A DNA stretch of 7,939 nt from Chloroflexota bacterium (GCA_030666985.1 DAOUWT010000109.1:1-7939); one strand, 5' to 3'; positions 1 through 6,885 are shown, numbered from the stretch's first letter. Program-made: numbers and translations. Notes: generated from the letters alone by a model not told the origin.

Positions 1-2
1 AT

Positions 3-44
3 ACCCAATACCTAATACCTAATACCTAATACCTAATATCCAAT
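3..44. repeat. Heptamer tandem repeat abutting the secA stop codon
   Basis: Six consecutive 7-base units are visible: ACCCAAT, then four perfect copies of ACCTAAT (10-37), then ATCCAAT (38-44). The array ends at the base before the secA stop codon (complement of 45-47), so the gene runs straight into it. It may continue left of the window. No hairpin-plus-T-run terminator is visible here. Such short AT-rich tandem arrays between genes are common in Chloroflexota and Cyanobacteria. No function can be assigned. Confidence 0.9.
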
Positions 45-3000
45 CTATCCACCTGCCCGTTCTGTTTCACCTTTCGGTACTTCGGCTTGCACGCTTTGTA
101 AATTGCGGGGACGGTAGGTAAACATGCGGGTAACTACGCTCATCCTCATGTTGTGCATCAAGTTGCTGAACATCTCGAAGGCCTGTGTCTTGTACTGGAC
201 CAGGGGATCTCGCTGACCGTAAGCCTCTAGGCCAATTTTGACGCGCAAGGCCTCCATCTCGGTCAGGTAATCGACCCATAAGTCTGAGATCACCCGCAGG
301 AGCAATTGCCGGTAAATTTGGGTCAAGGCGGCCCGGCCTAATTCATTCTCGATTTCCTCTTGTATTTCTGAAGGCAGATCCTCCGTGGCTTGGTTAGCAA
401 ATTTCTCGAAGTTGTCTTCTCCTAATACCTCCTGAAGGTCATTTTGTACTCCTTCTTCGAGGGCAGACAAACTCACCTTAGATAAACGGAGACCTTCGCT
501 TCTTCCCCACGTCCTCTGGATAGCGTTTTGAGCGTTTTTGAGATGGGTTAGGATATCCTCTTCTAAGCCCCCTTCCATTTTGATTTTCAATAACTGGCCC
601 GCAAAGTAGATGTAATTTAGGCGGTTCATTCGAACCCACACACGGCGGTGGCTCTTCTTGTCGAAAGCAGCTTGGCGTCCCTTTTGCATTGTTCCCAGGA
701 GGGCTATCAAATTTTGCCGGGATAAAGCCTCACCGGGAAGGTCACCCAGTGCAGAGTGAATGCTCTTGGCAATCTGGCCTTCAACGGGATCGCTAATATA
801 GCGTCTTTCACGTTGGGCATAAAGTTTGCCTACAGCCTCGAAAAGAACCTCGGCAATGTTGTCCCAATCTTGTTCTTCAATGTCAGACAGGCTCATCTCT
901 AGGGAGATCTTCAAGACTCGTTCTGTCCCACCCACCAGGCGTTTGATTTCCAAGCGTTTGAGATGTTGTTCTATCTGAGTTCTAATTTCTTCCTTGACCT
1001 CGAAAGAGCCTTCATCTTTTAATTCTCTCCACTGCTCATTAGAAAGTTTTATCCGTGTCCGGAGTAAATTGCTCAATTCAGCGCTGATTTCGGAAGAAGC
1101 ACGCTTACCCTCCCCCTCTTCATCCAGGCCCAAGCCTTCCACGAACATATCTAGAATTTCCAAGCGTTCTTCAAGCTGCTGTTGATAACGGATTTCGCTC
1201 TGATTGAATAAGCTTTCTGTCTTCTCCAGCATGTGCTCTTCTTCTGCATTCAAGACGTCGCGGGCGAGTTCTAAGAGAGCCTCGGGCGCCTGCTCTTTGC
1301 TTAGGTTCGGGCGCTGCTCATACAAACGATCCAAGATAAGTTGAATGGCGTAAGAAGGAAAGACTTCTTTATGGAGAGAGAGAGTAGGCTGCGTTTCAGA
1401 AAGCCATCCCAGCAACTTCCAGGCTTCCTCTTTTTCTCCAACAGCCTGCGATACGCGCTGCCTGACCTCGATTTCCAGCATTTCGGTCACGTCTTCGCTG
1501 AGGTCACCTTTGGTGAAAATCCTTTCTCGTTGAGAGTAGATTTTTTCTCGCTGGAGATTGAGGACATCGTCATACTCAAGAAGGTGTTTTCGGATGTCAA
1601 AGTTGGCGCCCTCGACCCGGGTTTGGGAGCTTTCTACTATGCGATCCACCAAACGGTTCTGAATAGGCATAGATTCGTCCACGCTAAGACGGCCGAGTAA
1701 ACCTTCCATTTGCTGGCCGCCAAAGCGCCGCATGAGTTCGTCTTCCATGGAGAGATAAAAACGAGAAGACCCTGGGTCTCCCTGGCGGGCGGCGCGACCT
1801 CTAAGCTGATTGTCGATGCGGCGGGCTTCATGGCGTTCCGAACCGATTACGTGCAGACCGCCCAACTCCTTGACACGCTCCTTGTCTTTCATGTGCTCCA
1901 AGAAGTAGTTGATCTCAGTTTCGTAAATGCCATAATCTTCTGCCTCCATCGCTTCCAGGGCCTGACGCCGCTCCTCGAAAGTCATGTCGTAGGGATCATC
2001 ATACCCGGCTCGTTTCAGGATACGACTGACGCTCGCTAAAACCTCCTCGGCTAACTCACCGCCTAGCTTGATGTCAACGCCACGCCCGGCCATGTTGGTG
2101 GCAATGGTCACAGCCCCAAAAGCTCCCGCCCCGGCAATGATTTGGCTTTCTGCCGTATGCTTCCTGGCGTTGAGAACATCATGTTTCACCCCCCGGCGCA
2201 AGGTCTGCTCGAATCGTTCTTGATATTCTGTGTTCAAGTTCAGAAGTTGAAGCAAACGGCTAATATTCTGAGGAGATTTTACATTCAAGGATATGTCCAA
2301 ATTCAAATCCTTGATCAAGTTTCTCAGCTCAGTGGTACGCAACTCGCCCAAAGGAGCCGTAAGCGGTTGAAGCTGGGGGATTTTCCGGCCATCCGGCACG
2401 CGATCATTGGCACGCATCCACTCATCTCGGATGAGCAAAGTATAGACCAACATGCGGATAGAGGATCCACTCAGCCGCTTAGAGACACGTTCCGAGAGTT
2501 CCACCGAGGTAGTGCCCACCAGCACAGGCCGGCCAGTGACGTGCAGGTAAAGTATCTCTTCAGCGATGGCCCGCAGCTTGGCCTCTTCGGCCAGGTAGAT
2601 CATGTCCGAGTAATCTTTGCGCTTCCAGAAAAGTTCTTCTTGTTCAGGGTCATTTTCATCAGCGTAATAGGTGTATTCAAATCCGCTGTCTGTTTCTTTA
2701 GCCTTCAAAGAGACCAAGGGGGCATCGGTCCATTCGGCGGCGTAATCCAAATTGGAGGGAATGGCAATGGGGTCTAAATTATAGATTTCGTTGAATTCCT
2801 CCGATTCGGTAACAGCCGTGCCCGTCATCCCCGAAAGTTTCTCGTACATGCGGAAATAGTTCTGGATGGTGATGGTGGCATAGGTGACGCTCTCACTCTG
2901 AACCTTGACGCCCTCTTTGGCCTCCACGGCCTGATGCAAGCCATTCGACCAACGCCGGCCCGGCATCAGGCGTCCGGTGAACTCGTCGACAATTATTACC

Positions 3001-4124
3001 TTGGCGGTCTGGACTATGTAATCTTTGTTGCGCCTGTAAATGTATTCGGCGCGTAAGGCCTGCTCCAGGTATCCCAACAAACGGGCCTGTTCGGGGGTGA
3101 TATCTTCGGGGCGGTCGGGATTGCGGAGGGGCTGCCCCAGGATTTCCTCGACGTGGGTCTCTCCCAGGGGGGTGAGGGTGATGTTCCGGTCCCGGACGCT
3201 GATCTCGTAGTCGGCGGGGTTGAGCTGTTTCACCAGCCGCGCCATGCGCCGGTACCATTCGGGGTCGTCGTGCGCAGGGCCGGAGATGATGAGCGGGGTG
3301 CGGGCCTCGTCAATGAGGACGTTATCCACCTCGTCGATGATGGCGTAATAATGCCCGCGCTGGACTTGGCCCTCCAGGCTCATGGCCCGGCTGTCACGGA
3401 GATGGTCAAAGCCAAATTCGCTGTTCGTGCCGTAGACTATATCGGTCTCGTAGACCCGCTTGCGGAGCACCATGTCCAATTGGTTACGGTCTTCGTGGGG
3501 GGATTTTTTCTCCAAGTCTACCAGGAAGGCTTTTTTACCGTGCTCGGTGCGGGCAGCCATTTGCAAGACGCCTACGCGCAGTCCCAGGGTGTCGTAGATG
3601 GGGGACATCCAGCGGGCGTCGCGTCGGGCCAGGTAATCGTTCACGGTGACGAGATGCACGCCCCTGGACACGGGTATCCCGTCCAGGGGGGCGAAGTCCC
3701 AGCCCCCCGGGCCCTCCCCCCACCGCTTCCGCGCCTGATCCACCCACTTGGGGTTCAGGGCCAAGGCGTTCAGGTACAGGGGCATGGTGGCGGACAGGGT
3801 CTTCCCCTCCCCCGTTAACATCTCGGCAATTATGCCCTGGTGCATGGCGATGCCGCCAATGAGCTGGACATCGTAGTGCCGCAATCCCAGGGTGCGCTTG
3901 CTGGCCTCGCGGACGGCGGCAAAGGCTTCTGGCAGAATATCGTCCAGGGTTTCGCCCTGTGCCAAACGGAGGCGGAAGTGGTCAGTTTTTTCCCGCAGCT
4001 CGTCTAACGAGAATGCCTCAAACTCAACCTCTAAGCTGTTGATGAGGTCAACGGTTTCGGAAAATTCTTCTAGTTTGCGCTTGTGGGGGTCTCCGCCCAA
4101 GACGCGAATGATTTTGTTTAGCAT
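45..4124 (-). CDS. secA: Protein translocase subunit SecA, oversized form with several insertions
   Basis: This is the ATPase motor that binds preproteins and pushes them through SecYEG at the cytoplasmic membrane. Seen: Walker A TGEGKT (104-109), Walker B DEVD (264-267) followed by the SecA signature LIDEARTPLIISG (270-282), the YGTNSEFGFDHLRD block (231-244), the NBD2 blocks VLVGTTSVE (534-542) and NMAGRG (677-682), motif VI QLRGRAARQGDPGSS (773-787), and the two-helix-finger loop AYGQRDP (1301-1307). At 1359 residues it is far longer than the usual 830-950. Extra sequence lies at about 121-153, 190-225, 460-505, 551-644 and, largest, within 871-1276 (about 290 residues beyond the E. coli length, charged and probably helical). 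There is no C-terminal Cys-rich zinc-binding tail; the protein ends soon after the scaffold helices. The ATG at 4124 has AAGGTGA four bases upstream. The identity is certain from the motifs; the lineage-specific nature of the insertions is from memory. Confidence 0.98.
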   Translation of the reverse strand: MLNKIIRVLGGDPHKRKLEEFSETVDLINSLEVEFEAFSLDELREKTDHFRLRLAQGETLDDILPEAFAAVREASKRTLGLRHYDVQLIGGIAMHQGIIAEMLTGEGKTLSATMPLYLNALALNPKWVDQARKRWGEGPGGWDFAPLDGIPVSRGVHLVTVNDYLARRDARWMSPIYDTLGLRVGVLQMAARTEHGKKAFLVDLEKKSPHEDRNQLDMVLRKRVYETDIVYGTNSEFGFDHLRDSRAMSLEGQVQRGHYYAIIDEVDNVLIDEARTPLIISGPAHDDPEWYRRMARLVKQLNPADYEISVRDRNITLTPLGETHVEEILGQPLRNPDRPEDITPEQARLLGYLEQALRAEYIYRRNKDYIVQTAKVIIVDEFTGRLMPGRRWSNGLHQAVEAKEGVKVQSESVTYATITIQNYFRMYEKLSGMTGTAVTESEEFNEIYNLDPIAIPSNLDYAAEWTDAPLVSLKAKETDSGFEYTYYADENDPEQEELFWKRKDYSDMIYLAEEAKLRAIAEEILYLHVTGRPVLVGTTSVELSERVSKRLSGSSIRMLVYTLLIRDEWMRANDRVPDGRKIPQLQPLTAPLGELRTTELRNLIKDLNLDISLNVKSPQNISRLLQLLNLNTEYQERFEQTLRRGVKHDVLNARKHTAESQIIAGAGAFGAVTIATNMAGRGVDIKLGGELAEEVLASVSRILKRAGYDDPYDMTFEERRQALEAMEAEDYGIYETEINYFLEHMKDKERVKELGGLHVIGSERHEARRIDNQLRGRAARQGDPGSSRFYLSMEDELMRRFGGQQMEGLLGRLSVDESMPIQNRLVDRIVESSQTRVEGANFDIRKHLLEYDDVLNLQREKIYSQRERIFTKGDLSEDVTEMLEIEVRQRVSQAVGEKEEAWKLLGWLSETQPTLSLHKEVFPSYAIQLILDRLYEQRPNLSKEQAPEALLELARDVLNAEEEHMLEKTESLFNQSEIRYQQQLEERLEILDMFVEGLGLDEEGEGKRASSEISAELSNLLRTRIKLSNEQWRELKDEGSFEVKEEIRTQIEQHLKRLEIKRLVGGTERVLKISLEMSLSDIEEQDWDNIAEVLFEAVGKLYAQRERRYISDPVEGQIAKSIHSALGDLPGEALSRQNLIALLGTMQKGRQAAFDKKSHRRVWVRMNRLNYIYFAGQLLKIKMEGGLEEDILTHLKNAQNAIQRTWGRSEGLRLSKVSLSALEEGVQNDLQEVLGEDNFEKFANQATEDLPSEIQEEIENELGRAALTQIYRQLLLRVISDLWVDYLTEMEALRVKIGLEAYGQRDPLVQYKTQAFEMFSNLMHNMRMSVVTRMFTYRPRNLQSVQAEVPKGETERAGG

Positions 4125-4160
4125 ATTTTCACCTTGTTGTTTTCTAATAGTCCGAAGGCG

Positions 4161-4169
4161 ATTATAGCA
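4161..4169 (-). promoter_or_regulatory. Extended -10 promoter for secA
   Basis: On the minus strand the sequence reads TGC-TATAAT: a perfect -10 hexamer (complement of 4161-4166) preceded by the TGN extension (4167-4169). No good -35 box is seen 16-18 bases upstream, which fits an extended -10 promoter. The expected transcription start is near 4153, giving a leader of about 30 bases to the secA ATG at 4124, with the AAGGTGA ribosome binding site inside it. The spacer side contains two direct copies of TTGGTATA (plus strand, 4173-4188). The promoter is inferred from sequence only. Confidence 0.7.
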
Positions 4170-4172
4170 CAG

Positions 4173-4188
4173 TTGGTATATTGGTATA
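4173..4188. repeat. Two direct TTGGTATA units upstream of the secA -10 box
   Basis: TTGGTATA occurs twice back to back (4173-4180 and 4181-4188), and a further partial TT follows. The pair occupies the -15 to -35 region of the predicted secA promoter, so it could be an operator or only a slippage product. There is no evidence to choose between these. Confidence 0.6.
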
Positions 4189-4242
4189 TTAGAGAATGGT
4201 AAGTTGGGGGAGGGGATGAGGTGATGCGGGGGGCGATTTCGT

Positions 4243-4536
4243 CTACGGCCCAGTTTCAGAGATGCGGCTCAGATCGGCGGAATCGAGCCGCTCCCGCAGG
4301 GAATCCAGTTCCTTGAATGTGGATGGCCACACCTTGAACCTGGGGTGAGGGTCAAGGTCTAATTTGATCTCCTCACGCGCATCGGCAGGGAACAGGCTCT
4401 GCGGGTCTGCGCCCGAGGGATAGCCCTGTGATTCCCAGACGGCTAAAGTATCAGCCCGAATGCCCTCTTCAAAGTAGGGAATCTGGCCGGGGCTGCCGTA
4501 ATGGAGGGTTTTGTGAAATCGTTGGCGGGGGGTCAT
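4243..4536 (-). pseudogene. Truncated uroporphyrinogen decarboxylase-like (URO-D) gene, N-terminal fragment
   Basis: The 97-residue reading frame opens with MTPRQRFHKTL, the typical beginning of URO-D-superfamily proteins (uroporphyrinogen decarboxylases and related corrinoid-linked methyltransferases). It continues with a tryptophan-containing helix and a hinge like that family's N-terminus (WESQGYP, FKVWPSTFKEL). Complete members have roughly 340-400 residues, so about three quarters is missing. The frame ends at TAG (complement of 4243-4245). I followed the other two minus-strand frames past that point by eye and did not see the next URO-D block, so this is a deletion or rearrangement breakpoint rather than a simple frameshift. 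The ATG at 4536 lies 20 bases after the methyltransferase stop and has no clear ribosome binding site. GC is about 55% in a short sample, against about 37% just upstream. The catalytic core is absent, so no activity is expected. A short expressed protein cannot be ruled out. Confidence 0.65.
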
Positions 4537-4556
4537 GGGGTTGTGTTCTGCTTACA

Positions 4557-5435
4557 TCAATATATAAGCCAATCCAAATTACGACTCACTAATAACTCTG
4601 TCATTTTGGCATGGTGTGTGTTTTTCATAGCAATTTCTTGCACAACTAATTTATGCTTACGAGCCAATTGACGTGTTGCTTCATCGTTGCTATAAGTCAT
4701 GAGGAAATCACCCGCCGAACTACTACATAGTCTGAATAATTCATCGTGATCAAGCTCAGAATGAGTATAAAGACGGCGACCAGCTTTTTTCCCCCCAGCC
4801 GTATAGGGAGGGTCTATGAAAAATACGACTTCTGGTCTTTGTAGGTTTTTCCGTATCTCTTCAAGCCCATCACCTTTAATAAAAGTCAACTTATCTCGAA
4901 TGTGATGTATTTTGCGGATTCGTCTACTCAAGGTTTCCGGATACCAGCGAGAAGCAATCCCTTTGCCATTCTCTCCCTTTTTCATTTTGCCAGCACCTGG
5001 TGCAAGAATCCCCCCTCGGTTAACTCTATTTTTGATAATAGTTTGAAATGCTTGTTCTTGGATATTTAGATTTGTCGCTTCCAATACCTCGTTTACTGTC
5101 TCGTAAGATAAATCGAATTTCTCAATTCTTTCAGCCAACCACTTACCGTTCCCATTGATAATTGTTTCCCAAACAGCCGCAACTTGGCGGTCTAACTCTA
5201 TGAGTACAACATGTTTTGCCAAGTTTTCGAATGCGACAGACAATCCTACTATCCCCCCGCCAGCAAATGGCTCAATAAAGACTTCTGGTTTAGAATCTAA
5301 ACTTCTAAGCCAGTGGCGAATCCGTGGAACTAACCACGTTTTTCCCCCAGGATAACGGAAGGGACTTCTAAACGGCACAGAAGCCACGTTTACAACTTTA
5401 TTTCTTCGAGGGAAAAATGATAATTGGTAGGCCAT
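4557..5435 (-). CDS. D12-class DNA adenine N6-methyltransferase (Dam-like) of a restriction-modification pair
   Basis: This gene should transfer a methyl group from S-adenosylmethionine to adenine N6 in a specific DNA site, protecting it from the neighbouring endonuclease. Seen in 292 residues: FRYPGGK (26-32) and the SAM-binding motif EPFAGGG (55-61), the catalytic motif IDPPY (207-211, the DPPY tetrad of N6-adenine enzymes), the helix YTHSELDHDEL (223-233), the strand MTYSND (246-251) and the terminal block KMTELLVSR (277-285). This order (SAM motif first, DPPY late, recognition region between at about 90-200) is class alpha, Pfam MethyltransfD12. The length is normal for the family. The ATG at 5435 lies 4 bases after the endonuclease stop and has no strong ribosome binding site, which suggests translational coupling. 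The coding sequence is AT-rich compared with secA. The target site cannot be read from the sequence; it need not be GATC. Confidence 0.93.
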   Translation of the reverse strand: MAYQLSFFPRRNKVVNVASVPFRSPFRYPGGKTWLVPRIRHWLRSLDSKPEVFIEPFAGGGIVGLSVAFENLAKHVVLIELDRQVAAVWETIINGNGKWLAERIEKFDLSYETVNEVLEATNLNIQEQAFQTIIKNRVNRGGILAPGAGKMKKGENGKGIASRWYPETLSRRIRKIHHIRDKLTFIKGDGLEEIRKNLQRPEVVFFIDPPYTAGGKKAGRRLYTHSELDHDELFRLCSSSAGDFLMTYSNDEATRQLARKHKLVVQEIAMKNTHHAKMTELLVSRNLDWLIY

Positions 5436-5439
5436 TGAA

Positions 5440-6315
5440 CTATTGATTGATTATGTCCGCTAAAGTAGGCGCATCGGGAGGGTAGTTATCCTCCATTTTT
5501 TTGTCAAGTTTTGTCTGCAACTTGTTGACAAACTTATCTATTGATCCAGCTTCAGGAGTGGTTATTCGCTGTAACGCTGGTCTAAATTGTGTGTAGATTG
5601 TTTTATATGGGACCAATTGAAATCTGTTCTGATCTTCAATAAAATCTAATTCATAAACAAGCCAAGCAACATCGGCTTCTTCTTGTTTAACTTCGGGCAA
5701 TTCGGGCAATGTTTCAAAAAAAGCTCTGTGTAAAGCAACTGTCTGTTTTTTGCGCCAAGTCTGCAAAATGGAACCTTTGTAGAGCATTTGGGGAACTAAT
5801 CTTTTCCGCGACGATGAAAGATAATCAGATCTTACTCGGGTTGATTTCCAAATCATATCCTGATTGGCTTCTCTGTCACTCATATATTGCGTAAAAGGAC
5901 GACGCACATTCCCAGTGATATACACTGCTTGTACTTCAAGCGAACCGAAATCTATGATTTGTCCTACACCATCATAAGCAACTAACACGAAATCAATGTT
6001 ACCAGCCGTTTTACCTTGAACGTCATTGAGCCTGATTTCTTGTAAAGAAGTCCATGCAGTATCGCTTGGAAAAAGAAAACTAGCTGCTTCTTCAACTATC
6101 ACCCAATCTTGTCGAAAGCGTATAGGACATGTTATTGCCAATTGCTCACCATGGTAAATGCTGCAAACACCTAAGGGGTTTTTGGCTCTGTCTTTTGTGC
6201 AGGATGGCACTTTATTGTTGTAAGGACAGAGTTTGTTTTTGCGAAAACGTTCCGCGGCAGGAGATAAATTTGTAGTGGGAAAGCCAAATACTTCGGCAAG
6301 AGGATGATTTGACAT
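5440..6315 (-). CDS. NotI-type type II restriction endonuclease with a four-cysteine metal site
   Basis: This is the probable DNA-cleaving partner of the downstream methyltransferase. Seen in 291 residues: four cysteines, C30 (LCPY), C39 (SCTK), C51 (GVCSI) and C63 (TCPIRF), spaced like the Fe-Cys4 site of the NotI family. A nuclease core follows: E93 (LQEIRL), D108 (NIDFVLV) and E127-x-Q129 (SLEVQAVY), a PD-(D/E)XK variant in which Gln replaces the usual Lys, as in NotI. Further family-like blocks are PFTQYMSDRE (140-149) and DYLSSSRKRLVPQ (164-176). The protein is shorter than NotI itself, which I recall as about 380 residues. The ATG at 6315 has AAGG about 15 bases upstream, inside a small inverted repeat (6319-6334). 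The gene stops 4 bases before the methyltransferase start. GC is about 42% in a short sample. The family call is strong; the recognition site is unknown. Confidence 0.9.
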   Translation of the reverse strand: MSNHPLAEVFGFPTTNLSPAAERFRKNKLCPYNNKVPSCTKDRAKNPLGVCSIYHGEQLAITCPIRFRQDWVIVEEAASFLFPSDTAWTSLQEIRLNDVQGKTAGNIDFVLVAYDGVGQIIDFGSLEVQAVYITGNVRRPFTQYMSDREANQDMIWKSTRVRSDYLSSSRKRLVPQMLYKGSILQTWRKKQTVALHRAFFETLPELPEVKQEEADVAWLVYELDFIEDQNRFQLVPYKTIYTQFRPALQRITTPEAGSIDKFVNKLQTKLDKKMEDNYPPDAPTLADIINQ

Positions 6316-6318
6316 AAG

Positions 6319-6334
6319 ACAAAGCTACCTTTGT
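6319..6334 (-). promoter_or_regulatory. Inverted repeat over the endonuclease ribosome binding site
   Basis: ACAAAG-CTAC-CTTTGT is a perfect 6-base inverted repeat with a 4-base loop, ending 4 bases before the endonuclease start codon at 6313-6315. In the mRNA the purine-rich AAAGG that would act as the Shine-Dalgarno sequence lies in the 5' arm and loop. Two readings are possible: a weak hairpin that limits translation of the nuclease, or a DNA operator. A 6-base, mostly A-T stem can also occur by chance. Confidence 0.4.
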
Positions 6335-6361
6335 TTTGGATAAAGCCATTCTAGAAAAATA

Positions 6362-6391
6362 AGTATTCCAAAAAACGCCATGTTTTCTCAA
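6362..6391 (-). promoter_or_regulatory. Weak candidate promoter for the restriction-modification pair
   Basis: On the minus strand TTGAGA (complement of 6386-6391) stands 18 bases upstream of AATACT (complement of 6362-6367), which would start transcription about 40 bases before the endonuclease ATG. The -35 match is fair and the -10 match is 4 of 6. The pair could instead be transcribed from the DUF433 promoter through the 125-base gap. The rest of this gap (6392-6440) shows only a short GTAC-ATGATG-GTAC motif at 6410-6423. Confidence 0.3.
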
Positions 6392-6440
6392 GCAAGAGTA
6401 TGTCATTGGGTACATGATGGTACGTAAAACTTAAGCGCCA

Positions 6441-6752
6441 TCAAATCAACCCTTTGGAGCTTAACCTGGTGACAAGTGGTGATTCGCCAAATCTTTGTCG
6501 AAGTTGTTCTGTTGCTGCCAAACGTTCCTCAATATCCTGATCTAGTTCTTCTCGATGATCCCAATAATAGGCGAGAGCTGAATATATTTGTCCCATGCTC
6601 AAATGCGGAAATTGAAAGTGTAATTCTTCTGGGCTCCAACCATAGGCAAGGTTAGACAATACAAGCTCCACTACTTTCATTGTTGACCCCACTATTACAG
6701 GAACTTGTTCTTTGTTCAGGACGACATGCTCATAACGTGTTTCTACTAACAT
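6441..6752 (-). CDS. DUF433 domain protein (antitoxin-like, helix-turn-helix)
   Basis: The 103-residue protein matches the DUF433 pattern: a central VPVIVGSTMKVVELVLSNL strand-helix segment, then GWSPEEL, FPHLSMGQIYSALAYYWDH and a charged C-terminal helix. The family has a homeodomain-like helix-turn-helix and usually acts as the DNA-binding antitoxin half of a pair with a DUF5615 PIN-like toxin encoded immediately downstream. No such toxin is seen here: the 125 bases after the stop are non-coding and the next gene is the endonuclease. The start is chosen at ATG 6752 because GAGGTG (6756-6761) sits 3 bases upstream. A GTG at 6758 in the same frame would add two residues but overlaps that binding site. 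A predicted extended -10 promoter lies at 6786-6794. It may be an orphan antitoxin or a regulator recruited by the restriction-modification genes; this is inference. Confidence 0.85.
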   Translation of the reverse strand: MLVETRYEHVVLNKEQVPVIVGSTMKVVELVLSNLAYGWSPEELHFQFPHLSMGQIYSALAYYWDHREELDQDIEERLAATEQLRQRFGESPLVTRLSSKGLI

Positions 6753-6755
6753 AGA

Positions 6756-6761
6756 CACCTC
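6756..6761 (-). promoter_or_regulatory. Ribosome binding site that sets the DUF433 start
   Basis: GAGGTG on the minus strand lies 3 bases before ATG 6752 and pairs well with the 16S anti-Shine-Dalgarno sequence. The competing GTG start at 6758 is itself part of this motif, so initiation at the ATG is favoured. Confidence 0.7.
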
Positions 6762-6785
6762 ACATATTTTGGCTTTGATAACTGA

Positions 6786-6794
6786 AGTATACCA
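6786..6794 (-). promoter_or_regulatory. Extended -10 promoter for the DUF433 gene
   Basis: The minus strand reads TGG-TATACT: a 5-of-6 match to TATAAT (6786-6791) with the TGN extension (6792-6794). The predicted start near 6778 gives a leader of about 26 bases to ATG 6752. The architecture (extended -10, no obvious -35, short leader) is the same as that predicted for secA. The stretch above it, 6795-6885, holds no gene I can support. It contains only a short GCGG-GATGA-CCGC inverted repeat at 6836-6848. Confidence 0.55.
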
Positions 6795-6885
6795 TTCTCA
6801 TACGGCAACTCCGTAACTTTCGACTTGTTGACGCAGCGGGATGACCGCGTAGTGTGCTGACATCCATTCTTGTTTACCACTGATA

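Noticed and set aside
2142..2777. Plus-strand open frame of 211 codons antisense to secA
   Set aside because: It lies wholly within secA on the opposite strand, with no motif and an unconvincing composition.
3153..3818. Plus-strand open frame of 221 codons antisense to secA
   Set aside because: It lies wholly inside the GC-rich 5' half of secA and shows no recognisable domain. Long antisense frames are expected where GC is high.
6212..6415. Minus-strand 67-codon frame after DUF433, considered as a possible DUF5615-type toxin
   Set aside because: It lacks the acidic PIN-like motifs and the typical start of DUF5615, and it overlaps the endonuclease N-terminus in another frame.
6410..6423. GTAC-ATGATG-GTAC considered as a terminator or operator
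   Set aside because: The stem is only 4 bases, GTAC is self-complementary by nature, and no T-run follows, so there is no support for a terminator.
6836..6848. GCGG-GATGA-CCGC hairpin considered as a terminator
   Set aside because: The stem is 4 bases with no adjoining T-run on either strand; it may be chance.
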